This document shows positions 44,729-52,044 of a stretch of 64,000 nucleotides of DNA, in pieces. The stretch covers positions 248,001-312,000 of the forward strand of contig NZ_FNVU01000009.1 of NCBI RefSeq assembly GCF_900107965.1, read 5' to 3'. Both the position numbers and the translations under genes were made by a program. The notes beneath the pieces are model-generated. The model was not told the DNA's origin. It searched no databases and worked only from the letters and a program-made list of their open reading frames with translations. This DNA comes from Actinacidiphila yanglinensis (GTDB lineage: Bacteria > Actinomycetota > Actinomycetes > Streptomycetales > Streptomycetaceae). Numbering within the stretch: position 1 is the stretch's first letter; each line of letters begins with the position of its first letter.

Positions 44729-46018
44729 TCAGGAGACCTCTTTCCAGGTCCGGTCGGCCGCCGAACCGAGGACGGCCTCGGTCAGGCGCACCATGCGGGC
44801 GGCGTCGGCGAAGGTGGGGAAGGACGGGGGATCGGCGGTCGGGTCGGCAGTCGGGCCGGTCGGTTCTGGAGAGCGCTCTCCAGTGTGCCCGGTGCCCGGC
44901 TCCGCCGTGCCGTCGGGGGCGGGATCCGTGCCGGACGTGGCCACGACCTCCCCACTTCCGTCGGCAGCCCGCGCGGCGGCGTGCACGTCGCGGACGAACG
45001 CCGCGAAGCAGTCGAGGTAACCCATCGGGTGCCCGCCGGGCACCACCGACAGCCGGGCCGCCTCGGGGGAGAGGGTGGCGGGGTCGCGCAGCACCGTGGC
45101 GTTCTCCCCGCGGCTGCCGACGAAGAGCGACTCCGGTGCCTCCTGGTCGAAGGCGAGGGAGGTGCGGCTGCCGTCCACCTCGAACCACAGCCGGTTCTTG
45201 CGGCCGGGCGAGATCTGCGAGACGGTCACCGACCCGCTCGCGCCGAGGTCGGTACGGAAGAGCAGCTGGACGACGTCCTCGGTGGCGGGCGTGCCGCCGG
45301 TGCGCGGCACGGTCTGGGAGAGCGCGGTCAGTTCGGCGATCCGGTGCCCGGTCACCCACTCCACCAGGTCGCACCAGTGCGAGCCGATGTCGGCGAAGGC
45401 CCGGGACGGGCCGCCGGCCACCGCGTCCACCCGCCAGTTCGTGTCCTCCGGCAGCAGCAGCCAGTCCTGTAGGTAGTGGCCGTGCAGCAGCCGTACGTCC
45501 CCGGCCCGGCCGTCGCGCACCCGCGCGCGGGCCTCGGCGGCCATCGGGTGGTAGCGGTAGACGAACGGCACCGCGGCCACCTTGCCACTGCTCGCGGCCA
45601 GCGCGGCCAGTGCGTCGGCGGTGGCCGAGGACGTGGTGAGCGGCTTCTCGCACACCACGTGCTTGCCCGCGCGCAGCGCGAGTTCGGCCAGCCGCGCGTG
45701 CGCGTCGTTCGGGGTGCAGATGTGCACCACGTCCACGTCGTCGCTGGTGACCAGTTCCTCCGACGAGTCGAAGGCGCGCTCCACGCCCAGCGCCGCGGCG
45801 GCCTCCTTCGCCCGGGCCGGCGTGGAGGCGCTGATGCCGACCACCGGGGCACCGCTGCGCCGTACGGCGTCCAGGTGCACCCGGCCGATCATGCCCGCAC
45901 CGGCGATCGCGGTGCGCAGCGTCGACCTGTCCGACCTGCCCGACGGCGTCGACCGGTGCAGGCCGGTCGACGGATTGCTTGCGATGGGCCCCGAATGTGC
46001 CACCAAACTTCCCTCCAT
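44729..46018 (-). CDS. Gfo/Idh/MocA-family oxidoreductase with C-terminal disordered insert
   Basis: 429 residues, first gene of the operon. Rossmann motif AIAGAGMIGRVHLDAV (about 36-51), then CEKPLTTSSATADALAALAA and FADIGSHWCDLVEWVTGHRI. A stretch of about 45 residues rich in Gly, Thr, Pro, Glu and Asp (about 350-395) interrupts the last part and is not typical of the family. An N-terminal extension of about 33 Ser/Thr/Pro residues precedes the fold, so the true start may be a GTG at or after 46000. Substrate unknown; works beside two isomerases and is divergent from the ROK regulator. Confidence 0.87.
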   Translation of the reverse strand: MEGSLVAHSGPIASNPSTGLHRSTPSGRSDRSTLRTAIAGAGMIGRVHLDAVRRSGAPVVGISASTPARAKEAAAALGVERAFDSSEELVTSDDVDVVHICTPNDAHARLAELALRAGKHVVCEKPLTTSSATADALAALAASSGKVAAVPFVYRYHPMAAEARARVRDGRAGDVRLLHGHYLQDWLLLPEDTNWRVDAVAGGPSRAFADIGSHWCDLVEWVTGHRIAELTALSQTVPRTGGTPATEDVVQLLFRTDLGASGSVTVSQISPGRKNRLWFEVDGSRTSLAFDQEAPESLFVGSRGENATVLRDPATLSPEAARLSVVPGGHPMGYLDCFAAFVRDVHAAARAADGSGEVVATSGTDPAPDGTAEPGTGHTGERSPEPTGPTADPTADPPSFPTFADAARMVRLTEAVLGSAADRTWKEVS

Positions 46019-46416
46019 TTCGGCTTGGTGGAAACGCTAGCCATCGGTGTTTCGGTTGACAATGGCAAGATTTACGCTAACTTCTGTCATAAATCGGCCC
46101 GGTCGGGCGGGTGGAGCCGGGGGAGTACCGGGTGACGCGGTACCGGGGACCGTCGTGGTCGGCCGGGAGCGGTCCGCCCGGACCGCACCGCGGCGGGCAC
46201 GGGCGGAGCGGGCCCGACTGCGGTGGAGCGGGCCGGACGGACGCGGGCTCGACGGAAGCGGGTCTGCCGGGAGTGGTCCGCCCCGCCCGGGCCGTACAGC
46301 CCCGACCGCAGCAGCCCGGCCCGACCGAGCGACGCCGGCCCGGGGCGACCAACCGCAGCACATCGGGCCGGGCCGTACCGGCCGAGCAGGACCGACCGAG
46401 AGGGACAGGCGTACAC
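46019..46416. other. 398 bp intergenic region between sugar operon and ROK regulator
   Basis: No gene is supported here. The left 90 bases are AT-richer and contain TTGACA (46056) and TAACTT (46078), 16 bp apart, a plausible plus-strand promoter, and ACGCTA twice (46034 and 46074), possible regulator half-sites. From 46100 to 46400 the sequence is dense in repeated CGGGC/GACCG words with no convincing hairpin or start site; a long untranslated leader is possible. Confidence 0.5.
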
Positions 46417-47586
46417 GTGACCGCAGCAGCCGACCGGCAGCTCACCTCGCTGAGCGAACTCGCCGGGCTCGTCGCCGGCGGTGCCACCCGCCGCAGCCAA
46501 CTGGCCACCGCCACCGGCCTGTCCCGCGCCGCCGTCGCGCAACGCGTCGACCTGCTCATCGACCGCGGCCTGCTGGTCGAGACCGGCACGGTGGCCACCG
46601 AGCGCGGCCGCCCGCCGCTCTCGCTGCAACTCGCCTCGCACGCCGCCGTGGTGTGCGCGGTCGACCTCGGCGCCACCCACGCCACCGTCGCGATCTCCGA
46701 ACTCGGCGGCGCCGTACTGGCGGAGACCACCGAGGACCTGGACATCAACGACGGCCCCGAGGCCGTACTGACCGCGCTGGACGCCCAGATCGGGCGGCTG
46801 CTCGACAGCGCCGGCCACCCCGCGGAGCACGTCCGCGCCATCAGCATCGGCGTGCCGGGCCCGGTCGAGGCGAGCACCGGCACCGTGGTCCGACCGCCCA
46901 TCATGCGCGGCTGGGACGGCTACCGGGTGCCCGGGTTCTTCGCGGGCCGGCGGAGCGCGCCCGTCCTGGTGGACAACGACGTCAACATGATGGCGCTCGG
47001 CGAGTACGGCCACCGGCCCGCCACCGCCCACCTGCTGTACGTCAAGGTCGGCACCGGGATCGGCTGCGGCATCGTCTCCGGCGGCGTGGTCCACCGCGGC
47101 GCGACCGGCGCGGCCGGCGACATCGGGCACATCGCGGTACCCGGCCACGACGACGTGCTGTGCCACTGCGGCAACACGGGCTGCGTCGAGGCGGTGGCGT
47201 CCGGGGCCGCGGTCGCCGCCCGGCTCCGCGCGGCCGGCGTGCCCGCCGAGCACGCCGCCGACGTGGTGCGCCTGGTCGCCGCGGGCGACCCGCTGGCCCG
47301 CCGCCAGGTCCGGCTCGCCGCCCAGCGGATCGGCGACGTCCTCGCGTCCCTGGTCAGCTTCTACAACCCCGACACCATCGTGCTCGGCGGTTCCATCGCC
47401 TCCCTCCACGACGACCTGCTCGCGGACATCCGGGCCGCCGTCTACCGCCGCGCGCTGCCGCTGGCGACCCGCACCGTGGCCATCGAGACCACCCTGCTGG
47501 GCCGGCGCGCGGGCATCGAGGGCGCGCGCCGGCTCGCGGTCCAGCACCTGCTCTCCCCGGCGGGCATCGCGCGCTTCATCGGCTGA
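46417..47586 (+). CDS. ROK-family transcriptional regulator
   Basis: 389 residues. N-terminal winged helix (about 10-65, RRSQLATATGLSRAAVAQRV), then a ROK sugar-kinase-like body: AVDLGATHATVAIS, ISIGVPGPVEASTGTV, VDNDVNMMALGEYG, and the zinc motif CHCGNTGCVEA (C249, C251, C256) with GHIAVPGHD before it. With the DNA-binding domain attached it is a sugar-responsive repressor, presumably of the divergent Gfo/Idh-isomerase operon. The GTG at 46417 follows AGAGGGACAGG. The frame is open far upstream but that part is GC-repeat sequence. Confidence 0.9.
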   Translation: MTAAADRQLTSLSELAGLVAGGATRRSQLATATGLSRAAVAQRVDLLIDRGLLVETGTVATERGRPPLSLQLASHAAVVCAVDLGATHATVAISELGGAVLAETTEDLDINDGPEAVLTALDAQIGRLLDSAGHPAEHVRAISIGVPGPVEASTGTVVRPPIMRGWDGYRVPGFFAGRRSAPVLVDNDVNMMALGEYGHRPATAHLLYVKVGTGIGCGIVSGGVVHRGATGAAGDIGHIAVPGHDDVLCHCGNTGCVEAVASGAAVAARLRAAGVPAEHAADVVRLVAAGDPLARRQVRLAAQRIGDVLASLVSFYNPDTIVLGGSIASLHDDLLADIRAAVYRRALPLATRTVAIETTLLGRRAGIEGARRLAVQHLLSPAGIARFIG

Positions 47587-47772
47587 ACGACCGGCTTGCC
47601 GCCGGCCGCGGCCAACTCCCCCGGCGGATAAGCGGAATCCGGTCGACGTGCCGTCAAAACCGCGCGCAGGGGGCCGAAGCGGACGCGTACGGGCCGGTGG
47701 ACGCGGGTTGACAGGACCGCGGGTTTGGCCGAATCGGCGTCCTCGGGACGGCCGGACGGGCATCCTGGTGGC

Positions 47773-48891
47773 ATGAAGGCGAACGGCGACGCGCAGGAGG
47801 AAGTGACCGGGCCCGGAGGGCCGCGGTCGACCGCACCCCCGTCACCGGTCGCGGCGGTGCTGGCCGCACCCGCGGACGTGGAGACCTGGAAGGCCCGCAA
47901 GGCCTACCCGTCCACGCTCTTCGCCGGCGGACCCGTTTTCGGCATCGCCGGCGAACGGGCCGACGGTGGCTGGATGTTGCGCCCCGGCTTCACCGGCCTC
48001 GCGCCCCAGGACGCGCGCGACGCGCTCGGCGCCCACTTCCGCGCCCGCGCCGAGCGGAGCGCCGCGGAAGGGGACGAGACCGGCCGCGCGCGGTTCACCG
48101 CCGCGGCCGAACGCCTCGACTGGGAACGCCTCGACGAGGTGACGGTCGCCGGCGAGCGCTACCGTGTGGTCCGCGCCGAGCGCTTCATCCGGATGGGTCC
48201 CGACGGACCCGAACCGCCCCGCGCCACCGACCCGGACCGGACCGACTCCGCGCAGCCGGCGCTCGACCCGGCGGCGGGCCTGGTCATCGCCTCCGGCAGC
48301 GACGCGGCGCTGTCGCCCGGCGTGCTGCGGGTCGAACTCCTCACCGCCCTGCGGAAGAACGGCACCGTGCCCCGCGACGTCCGCGAGGACTCCCACGCCG
48401 CCACTCGCACCCATCCCGGCGGCGTGCTGCTCCCCGCCACCTTCATGGCCGCCGAGCGCGAGGGCGGCCGCTGGCGTCCTCAGTCCACCGGAACCGCCGC
48501 GACCCCCCGTGATGCGCGGGACGGGCTGGCGGTGCAGCTGCGCGTGATGGTGCCGTGGCAGCGCGAACTCACCGACGACGAGCACGAGCTCTACAAGCGG
48601 GCCGCCGACCACCTCGACACCGAGCAGTGCGACGAACTCGACGTCGCCGGGCGGCACTTCCGCATCATTCGGGTCGAGCGCCTGATCCGGATCGGCCCCG
48701 ACGGGCCCGAGGGCCCGCGGCGTTCCGACGCCGACCCCGTCCCGCCCGCCATGGTCCAGGAGCGCCAACTCCGCGAGCAGGAGCCGGTCCGGGACGAGGA
48801 GGAGGGCGAAGCCGAGGAGAGCACGCGGAAGTTCATGGCCCTGCTCGACGAGGAGCGGCGCCGCCGCGAGCGCCAGCGCGAGCACCGCTGA
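47773..48891 (+). CDS. DUF5954-family protein with internal duplication
   Basis: 372 residues, a streptomycete family of unknown function. The first half has RKAYPSTLFAGGPVFGIA, then DGGWMLRP and LDEVTVAGERYRVVRAERFI with RMGPDGPE (about 115-145). The second half repeats LDVAGRHFRIIRVERLIRI with GPDGPE (about 285-315). The C-terminal 50 residues are highly charged and coiled-coil-like (EEEGEAEESTRKFMALLDEE). No enzymatic motif is evident. It is probably cytoplasmic. ATG 47773; the gene is convergent with the Ada-AlkA gene, 36 bp apart. Confidence 0.8.
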   Translation: MKANGDAQEEVTGPGGPRSTAPPSPVAAVLAAPADVETWKARKAYPSTLFAGGPVFGIAGERADGGWMLRPGFTGLAPQDARDALGAHFRARAERSAAEGDETGRARFTAAAERLDWERLDEVTVAGERYRVVRAERFIRMGPDGPEPPRATDPDRTDSAQPALDPAAGLVIASGSDAALSPGVLRVELLTALRKNGTVPRDVREDSHAATRTHPGGVLLPATFMAAEREGGRWRPQSTGTAATPRDARDGLAVQLRVMVPWQRELTDDEHELYKRAADHLDTEQCDELDVAGRHFRIIRVERLIRIGPDGPEGPRRSDADPVPPAMVQERQLREQEPVRDEEEGEAEESTRKFMALLDEERRRRERQREHR

Positions 48892-48927
48892 GGCCCCGCC
48901 GCTGAGGTCCGGGCCGCCCGCCCCCGG

Positions 48928-50385
48928 TCAGGCCGTGGGCAGCGGGACCCGCGGCTCCCGCGTGCGCCGCGCGTGCCAGCGGTGGTGCGTCGCGTACGAG
49001 CTCCACGGACGCCAGCCGGCCGCCCCCGCCGCCCGCGGGTCCAGCAGCACGTCCGGGTCACCCAGCGCGCGCATCCGCACGTATCCCGCCGTCCGCGGGC
49101 GCACCCCGGGCAGCGCCAGCAGGGCCCGCTCGGCCTCGTCGCGGTCCGCGCCCGGGTCCAGCCGCAGCGCCCCCGACACCAGGGCGCGGCACACCTCGCG
49201 CACCGCGGCGCGCCGCTCGCCCGGCACGTCCACCGCCGCCAGGTCCGCGTCCATCAGGTCGCCCGGCCGCGGGAACAGCAGCGTGAGGCCGCCGCTGGGC
49301 ACCGCGAGCGCCCGGCCGTACGCCGCCGCCAGTGCGTCGGCGGCCCGCCGGGCGCGGGCCGCCGGCAGCCCCTCGGCCAGCACCGTGCGCACCGCCAGCT
49401 CCTCCGGGTCGGCCGCGCCCGGCGACCGCACCCCGGGGCGGCGCGCCACCAGCGGCGCCAGCTCCACGTCGCCGGAGAGCCGCTCGACCACCGCGTACGG
49501 GTCCGCGTCCAGATCGAACAGCCGCCGCATCCGCTGGGTCGCCGTGGTCAGGTCCCGCAGGTCCTCCAGATGCAGCCGGCACCCCAACCACCGCCCGGCG
49601 CCGCCTCGTTCGGCCACCTCCGCGACGCCCGCGCCGTGCGGCAGCCGCAGTGTCCGCCGGAAGGTGCGGCCGCCGCCGTCCGTGGCCACGACCTCCTCGA
49701 CCCCCTCGACCGTCCGCGCCGCCAGGTAGTCGAAGACCTGCGCGCTGTCGTAGGCCCCCCGGTAAGCGAGCCGCAGCGGTACTCCCGCCGCGCCGTCGGG
49801 GCCCAGCCCGCCGGCCCGGCCGGAGCCGCCGCGGGCCGATCGCAACTGGGTCGGGGTGGCCGCGTAGATCTCCCGCATCGTCTCGTTGAACTGCCGCACG
49901 CTCGCGAACCCGGCCGCGAAGGCGATCTCCGCGGCCTGCAGCGACGTCGTCTGGAGCAGCACCCGCGCGGTGTGCCCGCGCTGCGCCCTGGCCAGGGCGA
50001 TGGGGCCCGCGCCCAGCTCGGCGTTGAGCTGGCGCTGTACCTGGCGCGCGCTGTATCCCAGCCGCGCGGCCAGCCCGGCCACGCCTTCCCGGTCCACCAC
50101 GCCGTCGCCGATCAGGCGCACCGCGCGGCCCACGACGTCGGCGCGGGCGTTCCAGTCCGCCGAGCCCGGCACCGCGTCCGGGCGGCACCGCCGGCAGGCC
50201 CGGTAGCCGGCGGACTGCGCGGCCGCGGCCGTCGCGAAGAAGGTGACGTTCTCGCGTTTCGGGGTGACCGCGGGGCAGCTCGGGCGGCAGTAGATTCCCG
50301 TGGTCGACACCGCGAAGAAGAAGGTTCCGTCGAAGCGGGCGTCTCTGCTGCGCACGGCTTCGTAGCGGCTGTCTTCCGTGGTCAT
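48928..50385 (-). CDS. alkA: Ada-AlkA fusion: methyl-sensing regulator plus 3-methyladenine DNA glycosylase
   Basis: 485 residues in three parts. The Ada zinc domain has Cys33, Cys37, Cys64 and Cys67 (TGIYCRPSCP, CRRC); Cys33 in this position is the methyl acceptor in Ada proteins. An AraC helix-turn-helix follows (about 85-185, FASVRQFNETMREIYAATP). The AlkA N-domain and HhH-GPD glycosylase finish the chain (ALLALPGVRPRTAGYVRMRA then LGDPDVLL). The protein would sense alkylation damage, activate its own gene and excise alkylated bases. No O6-methylguanine transferase domain is present. A large inverted repeat lies upstream. Confidence 0.92.
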   Translation of the reverse strand: MTTEDSRYEAVRSRDARFDGTFFFAVSTTGIYCRPSCPAVTPKRENVTFFATAAAAQSAGYRACRRCRPDAVPGSADWNARADVVGRAVRLIGDGVVDREGVAGLAARLGYSARQVQRQLNAELGAGPIALARAQRGHTARVLLQTTSLQAAEIAFAAGFASVRQFNETMREIYAATPTQLRSARGGSGRAGGLGPDGAAGVPLRLAYRGAYDSAQVFDYLAARTVEGVEEVVATDGGGRTFRRTLRLPHGAGVAEVAERGGAGRWLGCRLHLEDLRDLTTATQRMRRLFDLDADPYAVVERLSGDVELAPLVARRPGVRSPGAADPEELAVRTVLAEGLPAARARRAADALAAAYGRALAVPSGGLTLLFPRPGDLMDADLAAVDVPGERRAAVREVCRALVSGALRLDPGADRDEAERALLALPGVRPRTAGYVRMRALGDPDVLLDPRAAGAAGWRPWSSYATHHRWHARRTREPRVPLPTA

Positions 50386-50469
50386 GGGGCCCAGTATCCC
50401 CGGGGCACCCGGACCCGTCCGGCACTTTTCGGACATCGGGGTGCCCCTGACCCGCCCGGCTGCCCCGTC

Positions 50470-50681
50470 CTGCCCGGTTGAGGGACCACCCCCCGGTGGT
50501 GGGCTCGTCGCGCAGTTCCCCGCGCCCTGGTTTGTGCGGGTCCCTCCGCGAAAAGAGGGCCACCAACCAAGGGGCGCGGGGAACCGCGCGAGCAACCGGC
50601 CACCGACAGGTGGTCCCGGAACGGCGGAAGGTACCCCCCGGGGGAACCCCACCACCGGGAGATGGTCCCTCGACCGGGCAG
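50470..50681. repeat. Nested long inverted repeat (streptomycete extragenic element)
   Basis: Outer arms 50470-50503 and 50648-50681 pair at 31 of 34 positions (start CTGCCCGGT). Inside, 50503-50532 and 50565-50595 form a second pair with the exact core GTTCCCCGCGCCC. This inner word belongs to a repeat seen in many streptomycete intergenic regions. The whole 212 bp can form one long cruciform or RNA stem. The remainder of the 314 bp gap holds no gene. Its job is unknown: terminator of the NYN gene, structural element, or miniature mobile repeat. Confidence 0.75.
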
Positions 50682-50699
50682 AAGGGGGGATTCGGGGGG

Positions 50700-51122
50700 T
50701 CAGGAGCGCCGAATTGCGCGGGGCCCGGTGAACGCCGCGCCCACCGCGGCCACGCGGGAGCGCAACCCACGATCCGCGGTGACGACGAGGCAGGGGCGGT
50801 CCGGGTCGGCCGAGCGCGCCGCGCGGGCCACTTCGGCGATCAGATCGTCCCCGCTGCCGGGAGCGGACGCGACGGTCACGTCCGGGAGCGGGTCGACCCC
50901 GCGCGCGGCGCCCTCCACGACGAGGACGATCTCCAGCGGGACGCCCACCGCCCAGGGCGGCACGCCGGCGTCGGAGGGCAGGCCGGCCCCGGCGTACGGC
51001 ACGAGCGCGTCGCGCAGGCGCTCCGCGGCCGCACGCCGGTCACGCCACCAGCCGTCGGGCACGGAACCGACCACGTTCGCGCCGTCGACGACGAGCAGGG
51101 GTCGTACGGTCGGCTCCGGCAT
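50700..51122 (-). CDS. NYN-domain (PIN-like) putative nuclease
   Basis: 140 residues. The fold starts LLVVDGANVVGSVPDGWWRD with the first Asp, continues RRAAAERLRDALVPYA, EIVLVVEGAARG, and ends with SGDDLIAEVA and CLVVTADRGLRSRVAAVGAA, giving the acidic metal-binding set (Asp in DGAN, DD, TAD). NYN proteins cut RNA. ATG 51122 gives the domain start; a GTG further upstream is possible. It stands upstream of the large inverted repeat. Confidence 0.8.
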   Translation of the reverse strand: MPEPTVRPLLVVDGANVVGSVPDGWWRDRRAAAERLRDALVPYAGAGLPSDAGVPPWAVGVPLEIVLVVEGAARGVDPLPDVTVASAPGSGDDLIAEVARAARSADPDRPCLVVTADRGLRSRVAAVGAAFTGPRAIRRS

Positions 51123-51182
51123 CCGGGCTCCCGCCACTCGACGACTGGTCGGCTCACCCTCGCACACGCCGTGCGGCTCACC

Positions 51183-51398
51183 TCAGGTGAGCGGGGGCGC
51201 CGCGGGTTCCGGCTGGGGCGTCGGCGGGATGGGGTCCGGCGCCGGGGACGGGGGTGTGGGTTCCGGGCCCGGCGGTGTCGGCACCGGATTCGGCCCCGGC
51301 CCGGGCACGGGATGCGGGGCGGGAACCGGCGTCGGGTCGGGGCCGGGCGCCGGGTCGCCGGGACGCGGAGGTGTGGGAGTGGGATACGGCTCGGTCAT
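51183..51398 (-). CDS. Small proline-rich protein of unknown function
   Basis: 71 residues, close to half proline, made of TP, DP, VP and GP dipeptides (MTEPYPTPTPPRPGDPAPGP...). A GGGAGGA ribosome-binding site eight bases before the ATG at 51398 supports translation. There is no membrane segment or signal peptide. It should be an extended, disordered chain; partner and role unknown. It ends 60 bp upstream of the NYN gene on the same strand. Confidence 0.5.
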   Translation of the reverse strand: MTEPYPTPTPPRPGDPAPGPDPTPVPAPHPVPGPGPNPVPTPPGPEPTPPSPAPDPIPPTPQPEPAAPPLT

Positions 51399-51589
51399 CA
51401 GGTCCTCCCAGGTCGCTGGTACGCGGGCACGCGGAGACGCCCCGCCCTTGACGCCCACTCGCTTACCCGATGCCCGCCCGCACATGCGGCTTCCGTCCCG
51501 TGCGGGTGAACCCGGCGAAGATCGGCAACCGTGCCCGCACCCGCCATGTCCCTCCGGTCAACCGAATCCCGCGGAAAGGAGCCGAATCC

Positions 51590-51979
51590 GTGCCCATGAA
51601 CCGCGAAACCCCTGGACAGCGCCTCGGCGGTGCCGACGGACCGGGCCACGGTCTCGTGCACGTCGTGATCACCGCCCGCGACGAGAGCAGCGCCTACCGT
51701 GTCTTCGACGCGCTGGTGGAGCGGTTCCCCGGGGTCGAGCCGCCCGACCCGTGGCCCGCCCGCCCCGGCCTGGTCGCGCTGAGCATGTTCGCCCAGACCC
51801 TCGGCGTCACCACGAGCTCCCCGTCCCCACCCATGCCCCCGCCCCTGCCGGTCTCCTCCTCCCTGCCGACTTCCCCGTCCCTGCCCCGCACACCTCGCCA
51901 GCGATCGGGTGATAATAGCGACAATGACCTGAATCGCGGCAACCACGGCAATCACGGCACATCCAGCGGAAGACGATGA
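51590..51979 (+). CDS. Small hypothetical protein with ordered N-terminus and low-complexity tail
   Basis: 129 residues from a GTG behind AAGGAG. Residues 20-70 look folded (GLVHVVITARDESSAYRVFD then ALVERFPGVEPPDPWP). From about 75 onward it is Pro/Ser-rich, then Asn/Gly/His-rich (DLNRGNHGNHGTSS) in an AT-richer stretch. No family is recognised. The coding status of the tail is uncertain. It precedes the SpoIIE-type gene by 65 bp on the same strand. Confidence 0.5.
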   Translation: MPMNRETPGQRLGGADGPGHGLVHVVITARDESSAYRVFDALVERFPGVEPPDPWPARPGLVALSMFAQTLGVTTSSPSPPMPPPLPVSSSLPTSPSLPRTPRQRSGDNSDNDLNRGNHGNHGTSSGRR

Positions 51980-52044
51980 GAACGGCCTGACAGTTCTGCC
52001 CGCGCCCATGGTCACCAGCCGCAGATCCGACCCGGAGCAGTTGG

